Origin: CADCTP01 sp963849885
Lineage (GTDB): Bacteria > Actinomycetota > Actinomycetes > Mycobacteriales > CADCTP01
Assembly (NCBI GenBank): GCA_963849885.1
Contig: CAWKIV010000018.1
Coordinates: 124,001 to 188,000 of the forward strand
DNA: 64,000 nucleotides
Direction of reading: 5' to 3'
The notes below the pieces were generated by a model, which did not search any database, was not told where the DNA came from, and saw only the letters and a program-made list of their open reading frames with translations. Both the position numbers and the translations under genes were made by a program. Position 1 is the stretch's first letter. Each line of letters opens with the position of its first letter. This document shows positions 45,103 to 54,054 of the stretch, piece by piece.

Positions 45103-46119
45103 TCAGCCGAGCCGGGTGGCGCCGACGTACGGCGAGTTGTCGATGTTCTCGATCTTCACCGGCACACCGAACGTGGACGCGTGCACCATCTGCGTGTTGT
45201 TGATGGCCAGGCCCACGTGGTGGATCGGGCTGTAGAAGAAGACCAGGTCACCGGCCCGCACCTGGGACCGGGAGATCCTCTGCCCCACGCCGTACTGCGC
45301 GGCGCTGGAGTGCGGCAGGCTCACCCCGGCCGCCGCCCACGCGTACGACGTCAGGCCGGAGCAGTCGAACGAGTTGGGCCCGGCCGCACCCCACACGTAC
45401 GGGTCGCCGATCTGGGCGAGGGCGGTCTGGACCGCCTTCTGCGCGGAGCCGCTCGCCGGCCCCATCGGCAGCCGGACCACGTCGCGGCTGCCCCGGCCCA
45501 TCGCCTGGGTCGGGTCGTCACCGGCGCACAGCCGGGACAGCTGGCCGGTCAGCTGGGTGCCACGCTTGCGGAGGTCGGCGGACTTGGCGGTGATGTCCTT
45601 CTCCACCTTGACCCGCGCGGCCAGCTTCGCCTGCGCCTCGCCCTGCGCCTTCACCGCCGCGGCCCGGACCGTGCCGAGCTTGTCGATCTTCTCGCCCTTG
45701 CGGCCGGCGACGTAGTCCATCAGCGCCATCTGGTCGGCGAAGTCCTTCGGCGACCGGCTGGAGAAGAACACCGCGAACTGCCCGGCCGGGGCGGCCTTCA
45801 GCTCGCCGCTGACGATCTTCTTGAAGTCGCTGGCGAGCGCGCCGTACTGCGCCTTGATCGTGCGGGCGCGCTTGTCCGCGGTGGCGAAGGCCTTCTGCAT
45901 CTTCACCCGGGCGACCCGCGCGTCGTTGAGCTGCTCCGCGACCTTCTCGGCCGCGTTGCCGTTCGCGACGAACTGCCGGCGGCTCTCCTCGCAGGTGGTC
46001 GGCGTGCCCGGGTTGGGCACCGCCTCACCTCGCGACGCCGGCAGGCCGACGGCCGCGCTGGTGAGCGCGACGACGGTCAGCGTGCGGAAAACCTGCGAAG
46101 TGCGTCTCGGACTCGCCAC
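45103..46119 (-). CDS. Secreted NlpC/P60 peptidoglycan endopeptidase
   Basis: 338 residues. A signal peptide (TLTVVALTSAAVGLPASRG) is followed by a coiled-coil-like Lys/Ala-rich region (about 40-200; VEKDITAKSADLRKRGTQL). The C-terminal NlpC/P60 domain has NSFDCSGLTSYAW (catalytic Cys), VRAGDLVFFYSPIHHVGLAI (His) and MVHAS. It cleaves D-glutamyl-diaminopimelate stem-peptide bonds, in the Rv2190c position. GTG 46119 is chosen because agggaga precedes it and the signal peptide follows; a longer frame upstream has no signal. The 220 bp upstream hold no c-di-AMP riboswitch that I can recognise. Confidence 0.92.
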   Translation of the reverse strand: MASPRRTSQVFRTLTVVALTSAAVGLPASRGEAVPNPGTPTTCEESRRQFVANGNAAEKVAEQLNDARVARVKMQKAFATADKRARTIKAQYGALASDFKKIVSGELKAAPAGQFAVFFSSRSPKDFADQMALMDYVAGRKGEKIDKLGTVRAAAVKAQGEAQAKLAARVKVEKDITAKSADLRKRGTQLTGQLSRLCAGDDPTQAMGRGSRDVVRLPMGPASGSAQKAVQTALAQIGDPYVWGAAGPNSFDCSGLTSYAWAAAGVSLPHSSAAQYGVGQRISRSQVRAGDLVFFYSPIHHVGLAINNTQMVHASTFGVPVKIENIDNSPYVGATRLG

Positions 46120-46342
46120 AGACGCGGCTCTCCCTGTCGCTCGACCGCCGGCCAGAGACGTCCGGCAAAGGCCCGACTCTCGGCGGTGATCCGACGGTGT
46201 CCCGCGCGGCCCGGGAACGACGGCCGTCTGATCCGCGCGGAAGACTACGGTCGGCGGCGGGGGGAAGCCACTTCCCGCAACCACGACACGGAGAAGACCA
46301 CCCTTCTGGCGTAATGATCTCTTACCAGTAGTTGATTACTGA

Positions 46343-46552
46343 TCACGCCACGTGTGGACGGCCCTTCCGACGCGTCGATCCCGGCACCAGCCGCAGCGGT
46401 GGGATCAACCCACCGTCGGCCAGCGCGGCCAGCGCGGCCCGCTCGGTCTCGTCCAGCTGGACGCCGTCCGGCGGCGCGCCGAGCAGCACCGTCACCACGC
46501 AGTCGCCACACGCCGGCCCCTTGGCCGTGCACCCGTCGCAGTCGATGACCAC
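46343..46552 (-). CDS. Small Cys-motif protein, 69 residues
   Basis: VIDCDGCTAKGPACGDCVVT gives four cysteines in a CxxC-x6-CxxC arrangement, then LLGAPPDGVQLDETERAALA and ALADGGLIPPLRLV. I recognise it as a widespread but uncharacterised actinobacterial family, probably zinc- or iron-binding. GTG 46552 has gggaggagg upstream. The gene is separated from NlpC/P60 and from the NYN gene by about 220 and 95 bp, and is probably monocistronic. Confidence 0.75.
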   Translation of the reverse strand: MVIDCDGCTAKGPACGDCVVTVLLGAPPDGVQLDETERAALAALADGGLIPPLRLVPGSTRRKGRPHVA

Positions 46553-46647
46553 GGCTCCTCCTCCCGCTCTCGGTTGGTGCCACGGACGCTATGCGGGGGG
46601 TACGACAATTTCGGCCCGCCGCCGGGAGCCGGCCCGAGGGGACAGGC

Positions 46648-48294
46648 TCAGCCGCGGTCGAGGCGGCGCAGGAGCAGCCCGGCCGGCACGGCGTACGCGC
46701 CGGTGCGGGCGACGTCGGCGGCGACCTCCCGGTCCGAGCTGACCACGACGACGGGCCGGCCGGCCGGCTCGGCCGCGACCAGGCGCCGGATCACGTCGTC
46801 CGCGATCTCCCCCGGCGCGGAGAAGAGGACGCGCACCCCGCGCGGCGCGGGCGGCATCGCCGGTGGCCGGGCCGCGCCGTCGAAGACGCAGGTGATCTCC
46901 GCGCCGGTCCGCGCGGCCAGCGCCCCCAGACCGGTGATGAGCCGGGACCGCTGCGCGGCCAGCGGGATCTCGCCGTACCCGGTCTTGGTCACGTTGTAGC
47001 CGTCCACCACGAGGTGCACCCGCGGCAGCCCGAGCAGCCGGTCCAGCAGCTCCGGGTCGTCGCCGCGCGCGGCGAGCTCGTCCGGCCGCGGGGTCGCGGC
47101 GGCCACCGCGTCGGCCGGCCGCTCCTCGCTGGGGCTGAGCGCCAGCTCACGGCGCAGCCCTTGGACGGCGCCGGCCGCGGTGTCCAGCAGCAGCCACAGC
47201 CGCGCCTCGTCGGCCTGCCGGGCGTCCCGGGCCGCGCGCCGGCCGGCCTCGACCGCGTCCTCGGCCTCGGCCAGCCGCTGCCGGAGCCGGCGGACCTCGG
47301 CCTGCACGCGGGAGTCCTCCGTCGCCGCCCGGCGACGTTCCTCGGCCAGCGCCTCCTCGGCGGCGGCGCGGGCCCGCTCGGCGGCCCGGCGCTGGCCGGT
47401 CTGCTCGCGCAGCTGGCGGCGGAGGGCCTCCGTCTCGGCGCGGGCGGCGTCGGCGGCGGCCCGGATCCGCTGCGCCTGCTCGCGCTCGCCGGCCCGCAGG
47501 GTGGTGAGCTCCTCCCGCAGGCGCTCCAGATCCTCGTCGCGGGCCCGGTCGCGGGCGCGCGCGGCCGCCTCGTCGAGCGCGGTCCGGGCGCGGGCGAGCA
47601 GGTCGGTCCAGCCGGCCGGGCGGAGCAGGTACGCGGCGGCGCCGAGCTCCACCGGGTCCGCGGCGGCCGGTACGGCGCCGGCGCGGGCGGCCTCGGCGGC
47701 CGCCGGCGACTCCTGCTCGACCTGCTCGGCGGCGCGCAGCCGGAACACCGGGTCCGACGCCAGCGCCGCGGCCAGCACCGTCCCGGCGAGCCGGGCCCGC
47801 TTGGCCGGCGTGAACCGGGCCGCTGCCCGCAGCGGCGCCGGGACCTCGTCGGCCGGCAGCCGGCCGAGCACGGCGGCGGCCAGCGTGATCACCCGCTGCC
47901 GGACCGGCTCGGGCAGCACCGGCTCCCCGCCGGCCGCCTCGTCCTTCTCCGCCGGCCCGTCATCCGGGCCGCCGGGCGCCGCCAGCGGTTCGCCGGACTC
48001 GGCGGCCGCGCCCGACGCCAGCCCGGCCGGCCCTGGTTCGGCCGGCGCGGCGCTCTCGCCCGGGTCGACCGCGGGCGGCTCGCCCGGTCCGCCGGGCTCC
48101 GGGAGCGGTACGGCGGGATCGGCGGAGGGTCGGGCCGCCCCGTCGACGGTGGCGCGCCCAGGACCTGACGGCTCGCCGTCGGGTTCCTGCCGGCCGGACC
48201 AGGCGGGCGCGTCCGCCGTACCGTCCGGGCCTGTCTCCGCCCGGTCGAGCGCAGCCGCAGTCCCGCCGGCCGCCGTACCGGGCGGTCCGGTCAT
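46648..48294 (-). CDS. NYN-domain (PIN-like) RNA-processing protein with coiled coil
   Basis: 548 residues. The first about 120 are Pro/Gly/Ala/Glu-rich and disordered; a helical domain follows (VRQRVITLAAAVLGRLPADE). A long coiled coil (about 250-370; LERLREELTTLRAGEREQAQ) leads to the NYN domain VHLVVDGYNVTKTGYGEI, LITGLGALAARTGAEITCVF, DDVIRRLVAAEPAGRPVVVV, SSDREVAADVARTGA. The Asp residues in VDGYN and SSDREV are likely metal ligands. Homologues relate to the YacP/Rae1 nucleases. ATG 48294 overlaps the zinc-ribbon stop (ATGA), so the two are coupled. Confidence 0.85.
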   Translation of the reverse strand: MTGPPGTAAGGTAAALDRAETGPDGTADAPAWSGRQEPDGEPSGPGRATVDGAARPSADPAVPLPEPGGPGEPPAVDPGESAAPAEPGPAGLASGAAAESGEPLAAPGGPDDGPAEKDEAAGGEPVLPEPVRQRVITLAAAVLGRLPADEVPAPLRAAARFTPAKRARLAGTVLAAALASDPVFRLRAAEQVEQESPAAAEAARAGAVPAAADPVELGAAAYLLRPAGWTDLLARARTALDEAAARARDRARDEDLERLREELTTLRAGEREQAQRIRAAADAARAETEALRRQLREQTGQRRAAERARAAAEEALAEERRRAATEDSRVQAEVRRLRQRLAEAEDAVEAGRRAARDARQADEARLWLLLDTAAGAVQGLRRELALSPSEERPADAVAAATPRPDELAARGDDPELLDRLLGLPRVHLVVDGYNVTKTGYGEIPLAAQRSRLITGLGALAARTGAEITCVFDGAARPPAMPPAPRGVRVLFSAPGEIADDVIRRLVAAEPAGRPVVVVSSDREVAADVARTGAYAVPAGLLLRRLDRG

Positions 48295-48586
48295 CCCGCC
48301 GGCCCGCGCGGCACCGCCGCGCCGGCACCGCCGGCCGAGCACCGCCCGCCGGCACCGCCGCCGGCCGCGGCACCAGCTCCACCGAGTCCACCCGCCCGCA
48401 CCACCGGCAGGTCACGTGCTCCACCGTCTCGGCGAGCACCTCGCGCTCCTCGACGACCGCGTCGCCGGCCAGCGACACGTGCACGTACTCCCGCGCCCGG
48501 GTGGAGCGCTGCACGTCGAAGCGGGTCAGGTTGCCGCACAGCGTGCACCGCCAGCGGGCGTCCGGCGTCGGGGCGGGAACAGCCAT
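48291..48586 (-). CDS. Zinc-ribbon-like small protein, probable frameshift near the 3' end
   Basis: ATG 48586 opens about 75 conserved residues: RWRCTLCGNLTRFDV, RAREYVHVSLAGDAVVEERE and VTCRWCGRVDSVELV. Two CxxC pairs form the probable zinc site. Beyond that a ggtgccggcg-type repeat follows. The open frame runs on uselessly to 47960, whereas another frame stops at 48291, exactly overlapping the NYN start, as expected for the pair. The span is 3n+2, so one base is probably missing in the repeat. TACCCT (48598-48593) ends 6 nt before the ATG (leaderless). Confidence 0.7.
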
Positions 48587-48640
48587 GCGGCGAGGGTAGT
48601 CCCGCCCCCGGCTCGGCCCACGCCGAAGTCCCGCCCCGGC

Positions 48641-49144
48641 TCAGCCCAGGGCCGCCACCCGCTCCCGGTACGCCGGCAGCAGCGCCATGAAGCGCTCGTC
48701 CCAGTCCGGCGCGGGGTCGCCGCCGACGTGCGCGGCCAGCCCGGCCAGGTACGCGTCCCACCCGGCGCCCAGCCCCGCGTACTGCGCCAGCGGCAGCCCC
48801 CGGTGGTCCAGCACGAGGTCGGTCCCGTCCCCGGCCGCCACCAGCGAGACCGCCAGCACGGTCGGCGGCTCGCCGGCGATGGTCCACTCCCACTCCAGCC
48901 GGCTGGGCGGCTCCAGCGCGCGGACCACCAGGTCGACCCGGTTGTCCGCGCCCTCCGCCCAGACCAGCGCGAACGACCCGCCCGGCACGACCGGACCGCC
49001 CTCCACCGCGGCGCCGAGCCAGCGGGCGATCCGGTCCGGCTCGGTCCAGGCGGACCACAGCTCCTCCGGCGGCACCGGGTAGTGCCGGCTGAAGTGCACC
49101 GCCCCGAAGTCCCCGTCCCGCCGTACCGTCCCGAAGTCCGTCAT
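48641..49144 (-). CDS. AHSA1/SRPBCC-domain protein
   Basis: 167 residues. FSRHYPVPPEELWSAWTEPD, RIARWLGAAVEG, GGSFALVWAEGADNRVDLVV and WEWTIAGEPPTVLAVSLVAA match the AHSA1 (SRPBCC) family often paired with ArsR regulators. ATG 49144 overlaps the ArsR stop (ATGA), so it is the second gene of a two-gene unit. The function is unknown; partners of this kind are usually small-ligand-binding or stress proteins. Confidence 0.88.
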   Translation of the reverse strand: MTDFGTVRRDGDFGAVHFSRHYPVPPEELWSAWTEPDRIARWLGAAVEGGPVVPGGSFALVWAEGADNRVDLVVRALEPPSRLEWEWTIAGEPPTVLAVSLVAAGDGTDLVLDHRGLPLAQYAGLGAGWDAYLAGLAAHVGGDPAPDWDERFMALLPAYRERVAALG

Positions 49145-49473
49145 CGCTCTCCCTCTGTGCGGTCCCGGGCGCGGCGGCCCCGCCGCACCTCCGTGTCCAA
49201 CGCGTCCAGCCGCTGCGCCCAGAAGGCGCGCCACGGCGCGAGCCACTCCGCCACCTCGGCCAGCGGGGCGGGATCCACCGAGTAGAGCCGGCGCTGGCCG
49301 TCCCCCCGGGCCCGCACCAGGCCGGCCTCGCGCAGCACCCGCAGGTGCCGCGACACGCCCGGCCGGCTGATCCCGAACTCCGCCGCCAGCTCCCCCGCCG
49401 ACCGCTCCCCCGCCGCCAGCAGCTCGAGCAGGCGGCGGCGGGTCGGGTCGGCGAGGGCGGCGAAGACCGGCAC
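49141..49473 (-). CDS. ArsR-family transcription regulator
   Basis: 110 residues. The winged helix is FAALADPTRRRLLELLAAGE, AGELAAEFGISRPGVSRHLR, VLREAGLVRARGDGQRRLYS. No metal-sensing Cys motif is seen, so it belongs to the non-metal (SdpR/BigR-like) group that partners AHSA1 proteins. TACGCT (49485-49480) ends 6 nt before GTG 49473: leaderless. The divergent nuclease gene starts 90 bp away, and the regulator may act on its own promoter there. Confidence 0.9.
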   Translation of the reverse strand: MPVFAALADPTRRRLLELLAAGERSAGELAAEFGISRPGVSRHLRVLREAGLVRARGDGQRRLYSVDPAPLAEVAEWLAPWRAFWAQRLDALDTEVRRGRRARDRTEGER

Positions 49474-49562
49474 CGTTCGAGCGTACCAATCAGCTTATGT
49501 AATGCAACACTTACAGATCAGGATGCGCGATTTCGTCGGTACCCCGGCCTAGCGTGCTTCCC

Positions 49563-51324
49563 GTGCGGAGTGCGACGGCCCCGGTGTACGTGCAGGCGGC
49601 GTTCGACGAGCTGGACGAGCCGCTGCACGCGGTGACGTTCGTCGTGGTCGACCTGGAGACCACCGGCGGCGGCGCCGACACCGAGGCGATCACCGAGATC
49701 GGCGCGGTCAAGGTGCGCGGCGGCGAGCTGCTCGGCGAGTTCAGCACGCTGGTCGACCCGGGCCGCGGCATCCCGCCGCTGATCTCCGTGCTGACCGGGA
49801 TCACCGACCTCATGGTCGCCGCCGCGCCGCCGGTGGAGGGGGTGCTGGCCGCGTTCCTGGAGTTCCTGGGCGACGCCGTGCTGGTCGCGCACAACGCGCC
49901 CTTCGACGTCGGCTTCCTCAAGGCGGCCTGCGAGCGGGCCGGCCGGGACTGGCCCTCGCCGCGGGTGGTGGACACCGCGCTGCTGGCCCGCCGGGTGCTG
50001 ACCAGCGACGAGGTGCCCGACTGCAAGCTCGCCACCCTGTCCGTGCACTTCAAGACCGCGACCAAGCCGGTGCACCGGGCGCTCGCCGACGCCCGCGCGA
50101 CGGTGGAGGTGCTGCACGGGCTGATCGAGCGGCTCGGCCCGCTCGGCGTGCACTCGCTGGACGAGCTGCGCTCGTTCACCGCGCAGGTCAGCGAGGCGCA
50201 GCGGCGCAAGCGGCACCTGGCCGAGCAGCTGCCCAGCGCCCCGGGGGTGTATGTCTTCCGCGACGCCACCGGCCGCCCGCTCTACGTCGGGACCAGCAAG
50301 GACATCCGGACCCGCGTCCGGCACTACTTCGTGGCCAGCGAGCAGCGGTCCCGGATGGCCGAGATGGTCGCGCTGGCCGACCGGGTCGACCCGATCGTCT
50401 GCGCGCACGCGCTGGAGGCCGAGGTCCGCGAGCTGCGGATGATCGCCGAGTACAAGCCGCCGTACAACCGGCGGTCCCGGTTCCCGGAGCGGGGCGCCTG
50501 GCTGAAGCTCACCGCCGAGCCGTTCCCCCGGCTGTCGCTGGTCCGGACGGTGCGGGACGACGGCGGGACCTACCTCGGGCCGTTCGGCTCGCGGCGGTCG
50601 GTCGAGCGGGCGATGGCCGCGGTGCACGACGCGCTGCCGCTGCGGCAGTGCACCGACCGGCTGCCCGCCGAGCCGAAGGGGCTCCGCCTGCGCGCTGGCC
50701 GAGATGGACCGGTGCGGCGCGCCGTGCGAGGGCAAGATCAGCCTGGCGGACTACGGAGTGCATGCGGAGGTCGTGCGGGAGGCGGTGCGCGGCGACCCGC
50801 GGCCGGTGACCGAGCCGCTGCTGCGGAGGGTGGAGCGGCTGGCCGCGGCGGGGCGGTTCGAGCAGGCGGCGACGGTACGGGACCGGCTGGCCACCTTCGC
50901 CCGGGCCTGCGCCCGGGTGCAGCGGATCTCCGCGCTGACCGCGATCGAGCACCTGGTGGCGGCCCGGCCGGACGGGTCGGGCGGGTGGGAGCTGGCCGTG
51001 GTCCGGCGCGGGCGGCTGGTCGCCGCCGGGGTCGCGGTGCGCGGCGCGGCCGTCCATCCGTACATCGCGGCACTGGTGGCGACGGCCGAGTCGGTGCTGC
51101 CCGGGGTCGGGCCGCTGCCCTGCGCGACCGCCGCCGAGACCGAGCGGATCCTGCGCTGGCTGGAGGAGCCGGGCACCCGGCTGGTCGAGCTGGCCGGCGG
51201 CACCTGGACCTGCCCGGCCCGCGGCGCCGGCGGGCTGGGCGACCTGCTCGAGCACCGCCCCGCCCCCACCGACCCGACCGCGGACCGCCGCCGCATCCGC
51301 CCCACCCCCCGCCCCGCCCGCTGA
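49563..51324 (+). CDS. DEDDh exonuclease / GIY-YIG (Cho/UvrC-like) nuclease fusion, one frameshift
   Basis: About 586 residues. Residues 25-190 are an epsilon-like 3'-5' exonuclease (VVVDLETTGGGADTEAITEI, VAHNAPFDVGFLKAA, HRALADARATVEVL). Residues 220-300 are a GIY-YIG domain (APGVYVFRDATGRPLYVGTS, EVRELRMIAEYKPPYNRR). The rest resembles the UvrC/Cho middle with RCGAPCEGKIS. One extra C near 50690, before the SACALAEMD stretch, breaks the frame; 1762 nt is 3n+1. The Rv2191 counterpart has the same layout and is thought to incise near DNA damage. TAGCGT (49550-49555) lies 7 nt before the GTG. Confidence 0.88.
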
Positions 51325-51331
51325 GCCACCT

Positions 51332-51484
51332 GTGGACGACCGGGCCACCGCGGCCGCCGTCCCGGGTGCCGAGCTCTGGCTGGTCCCGGGCCTCGGCCAC
51401 GAGCTCCCCCGCCCGCTGTGGGCGCCGGTCGCGGACCGGGTCGCCGCGCTGGCCGGGGTCCGCCCGGGCGACCGGAGGAGCTAG
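51332..51484 (+). pseudogene. C-terminal remnant of an alpha/beta-hydrolase
   Basis: A 50-codon frame from GTG 51332 reads AELWLVPGLGHELPRPLW and ADRVAALAGV. This is the usual last strand, catalytic-His loop and last helix of esterase-type hydrolases (GMGHDLP pattern). Nothing of the rest of such an enzyme lies upstream, where the nuclease gene ends 8 bp earlier. It overlaps the cebR stop tail-to-tail. It is probably the leftover edge of a deleted gene at the junction where the ceb island begins. Confidence 0.45.
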
Positions 51485-52524
51485 CCGGAGCCGCGCACCA
51501 CCAGGTGGGTGGGCAGCACCACCAGCGGCTCCTCCGGCGCCGACCCGCCGATGCGGGCCAGCAGCAGCCGGACCATCTCCCGGCCCATCGCCTCCACCGG
51601 CTGGTGCACGGTGGTCAGCGGCGGGTCGGTGTGCGCGGCCGACGGCGAGTCCTCGAAGCCGACCACCGCCACGTCCTCCGGCACCCGGCGGCCCCGCTCG
51701 CGCAGCGTCCGCATCGCCCCGATCGCCATCGCGTCCGAGGCGGCGAAGACCGCGTCCAGGTCCGGCCGCCGGTCCAGCAGCGCGGTCGCCGCCCGGACGC
51801 CGCTGTCCAGGCTGAAGTCGCCGGCCTCGACCAGCGCCGGGTCCGCGGCCAGCCCGGCCTCGGCCAGCCCGTCCAGGTAGCCGGAGTGGCGCTCCAGCCC
51901 GACCGTCATGTCCTGCGGGCCGGTCACCGCGGCGATCCGGCGCCGGCCGGCGCCGGCCAGGTGGGCGACCGCCTGCCGGGCCCCGCCCCGGTTGTCCGCG
52001 TCCACGCAGGCGGCCGGCTGCGCGCCCAGCGGCCGGCCGCCGAGCACGGTCGGCACCCCGCGGGACTCCAGCCGGGCCGGCAGCGTGTCGATGCCGTGCA
52101 GCGAGACCAGCAGCACGCCGTCCACGTGCTGGCCGGTCAGGTAATTCTCCAGCTGCTCCCGCTCGGCCGGCGACTGGGCCACCGCGAGCAGCAGCTGCAT
52201 GCCGCTGCCGGTCAGCCCGGCGGAGATGCCGCGCACGATCGCGGCGAAGTACGGCTCCGCGAAGAACCGCTCCTCCGACTCGGACACCACCAGCGCGACC
52301 GAGTCGGTCCGCTGGGTGACCAGCGACCGGGCGGCCCGGTTGGGCACGAAGCCGAGCTGCTCGATCGCGGCCCGCACCGCCTCCCGCGCCCGCGGGCTGA
52401 CCTGCGGCGAGTCGTTGATGACCCGGGAGACGGTGCCGCGGGACACGCCGGCCAGCGCGGCCACGGCCTCCAGCGTCGGCCGGACGCCCGGCTGCGCCGG
52501 CGCCCCGCTGTCCCGGACCGTCAC
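51481..52524 (-). CDS. cebR: LacI-family regulator, CebR-type
   Basis: 347 residues. The HTH is TLEAVAALAGVSRGTVSRVI with NDSPQVSPRAREAVRAAIEQ, followed by the LacI hinge FVPNRAARSLVTQRTDSVAL. The periplasmic-binding-like sensor domain includes VFAASDAMAIGAMRTLRERG and VPEDVAVVGFEDSPSAAHTD. In Streptomyces, CebR represses cellobiose/cellotriose uptake and beta-glucosidase genes until cello-oligosaccharide binds. The name here rests on the adjacent cebEFG-bglC genes and on TGGGAGCGCTCCCA sites before cebE. GTG 52524 has gggaggtg upstream. Confidence 0.85.
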   Translation of the reverse strand: MTVRDSGAPAQPGVRPTLEAVAALAGVSRGTVSRVINDSPQVSPRAREAVRAAIEQLGFVPNRAARSLVTQRTDSVALVVSESEERFFAEPYFAAIVRGISAGLTGSGMQLLLAVAQSPAEREQLENYLTGQHVDGVLLVSLHGIDTLPARLESRGVPTVLGGRPLGAQPAACVDADNRGGARQAVAHLAGAGRRRIAAVTGPQDMTVGLERHSGYLDGLAEAGLAADPALVEAGDFSLDSGVRAATALLDRRPDLDAVFAASDAMAIGAMRTLRERGRRVPEDVAVVGFEDSPSAAHTDPPLTTVHQPVEAMGREMVRLLLARIGGSAPEEPLVVLPTHLVVRGSG

Positions 52525-52581
52525 CGCCCACCTCCCGTCGCCGCTCGCCCCCGCCGCACCATCATGGTGCTCGGCATCCTC

Positions 52582-54054
52582 CTACGAGGGCGATCCCGGT
52601 ACGTCCGGTGCCCTCGACAGCGGGGCGGGGGCGTTGCGCCGGGCACTGTCGGCGTACCACAGCGCGCTGTCCTTGAGCACCCGGTGCTGGGTGGCGAAGT
52701 CGACGTGCACGATGCCGAAGCGCATCTCGTAGCCCCACGCCCACTCGAAGTTGTCCAGGAACGACCAGACGAAGTAGCCGCGCAGGTCCGCCCCGGCCGC
52801 GATCGCGTCCCGGCAGGCGCCCACGTGCGCGGCCAGGTACGCGGTGCGCTCCGGGTCGTGCACCCGCCCGTCGGCGGACACGGTGTCGGCGAACGCGGCC
52901 CCGTTCTCCATCACGTACAGCGGCGGGGCCGGGTAGTCCCGGCCGACCCGGACCAGCACCTCGGTCAGCCCGGCGGCGTCGATCTCCCAGTCCATCGCGG
53001 TCCGCGGCCGGCCCTGCGGGACGAAGCCGACGTGCTCGCTGCCGGGGAACGGCGGCGGCAGCCGGCGCGCCCCGCCGGCCGGGCCGGGCCGCCCGGCCGG
53101 GTCGCCGGCACCGGCCGCCGCGACCAGCCGGTTGTAGTAGTTGAGCCCGAGCGCGTCCAGCGGCTGGGCGATGGTCGCCGGGTCGCCGTCCCGGACGTGG
53201 GCCAGGTCGGTCAGGCCGGCCACGTCGGCGAGCACGTCGGCCGGGTAGCGGCCCAGCAGCACCGCGTCCAGGAAGAGCCGGTTCTGCAGGCCGTCGATGC
53301 GGCGCTGGGCGTCCCGGTCCGCCTCCGAGTCCGACGCCCGGCCGACCGGGTAGACGTTGAGGCAGAGCGCCACCCGCGGGTCGCCGGCGCCGGCCCGGAT
53401 GGCCTGCGCGGCCAGCCCGTGCCCGAGCAGCAGGTGGTGGGCCGCGTGCAGGCTGGCCGCCGGCTGCTGCCGGCCGGGCGCGTGCTCGCCGGAGGCGTAG
53501 CCGAGGAAGGCCGCGCACCACGGCTCGTTCATCGTCGTCCAGTTGCGCACCCGGTCGCCGAGCGCGCCGTGCACCAGCGCGGCGTAGTCGGCGAACCGCT
53601 CCGCGGTGTCCCGGGCCGGCCAGCCGCCCTCGTCCTCCAGCGCCTGCGGCAGGTCCCAGTGGTAGAGCGTCAGCCACGGCTCGATGCCGTGCCCGAGCAG
53701 CTCGTCCACCAGCCGGCGGTAGAAGTCCAGCCCGCGCCCGTCGGCCGGGCCGCGGCCGGTCGGCTGGATCCGCGGCCAGGACACCGAGAACCGGTACGCC
53801 CCCAGGCCGAGCTCGGCCATCAGCGCGACGTCCCCGCGGTAGCGGTGGTAGTGGTCGGTGGCCACGTCCCCGGTCTGGTCGCCGCGCACCGTCCCCGGCG
53901 TCCGGCTGAAGGTGTCCCAGATGGACGGTCCGCGGCCGTCCGCGGTCGCGGCGCCCTCCACCTGGTACGCCGCCGTGGCGGCTCCCCAGCGGAAGCCGGT
54001 GGGCATCGCCCCCGCGCTCTCCGCGGCCGGCACGGCCAGCAGGTCCTCCGTCAT
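52582..54054 (-). CDS. bglC: Family 1 beta-glucosidase
   Basis: 490 residues, GH1. FRWGAATAAYQVEGAATADG, YRFSVSWPRIQPTG, WTTMNEPWCAAFLG (acid/base Glu), NYYNRLV, PPLYVMENGAAFADT (nucleophile Glu) and YFVWSFLDNFEWAWGYEMRF form the full signature series. No signal peptide, so it hydrolyses imported cellobiose or cello-oligosaccharides in the cytosol. The ATG at 54054 overlaps the cebG stop (ATGA). Confidence 0.95.
   Translation of the reverse strand: MTEDLLAVPAAESAGAMPTGFRWGAATAAYQVEGAATADGRGPSIWDTFSRTPGTVRGDQTGDVATDHYHRYRGDVALMAELGLGAYRFSVSWPRIQPTGRGPADGRGLDFYRRLVDELLGHGIEPWLTLYHWDLPQALEDEGGWPARDTAERFADYAALVHGALGDRVRNWTTMNEPWCAAFLGYASGEHAPGRQQPAASLHAAHHLLLGHGLAAQAIRAGAGDPRVALCLNVYPVGRASDSEADRDAQRRIDGLQNRLFLDAVLLGRYPADVLADVAGLTDLAHVRDGDPATIAQPLDALGLNYYNRLVAAAGAGDPAGRPGPAGGARRLPPPFPGSEHVGFVPQGRPRTAMDWEIDAAGLTEVLVRVGRDYPAPPLYVMENGAAFADTVSADGRVHDPERTAYLAAHVGACRDAIAAGADLRGYFVWSFLDNFEWAWGYEMRFGIVHVDFATQHRVLKDSALWYADSARRNAPAPLSRAPDVPGSPS

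Noticed and set aside
46120..46342. c-di-AMP (ydaO) riboswitch upstream of the NlpC/P60 gene
   Set aside because: This riboswitch often precedes such genes in actinomycetes, but I could not find its conserved elements in the minus-strand leader.
48720..49490. An extra minus-strand gene overlapping the AHSA1 and ArsR genes in another frame
   Set aside because: It is a shadow of the two well-supported genes, with only Arg/Gly/Ala composition.
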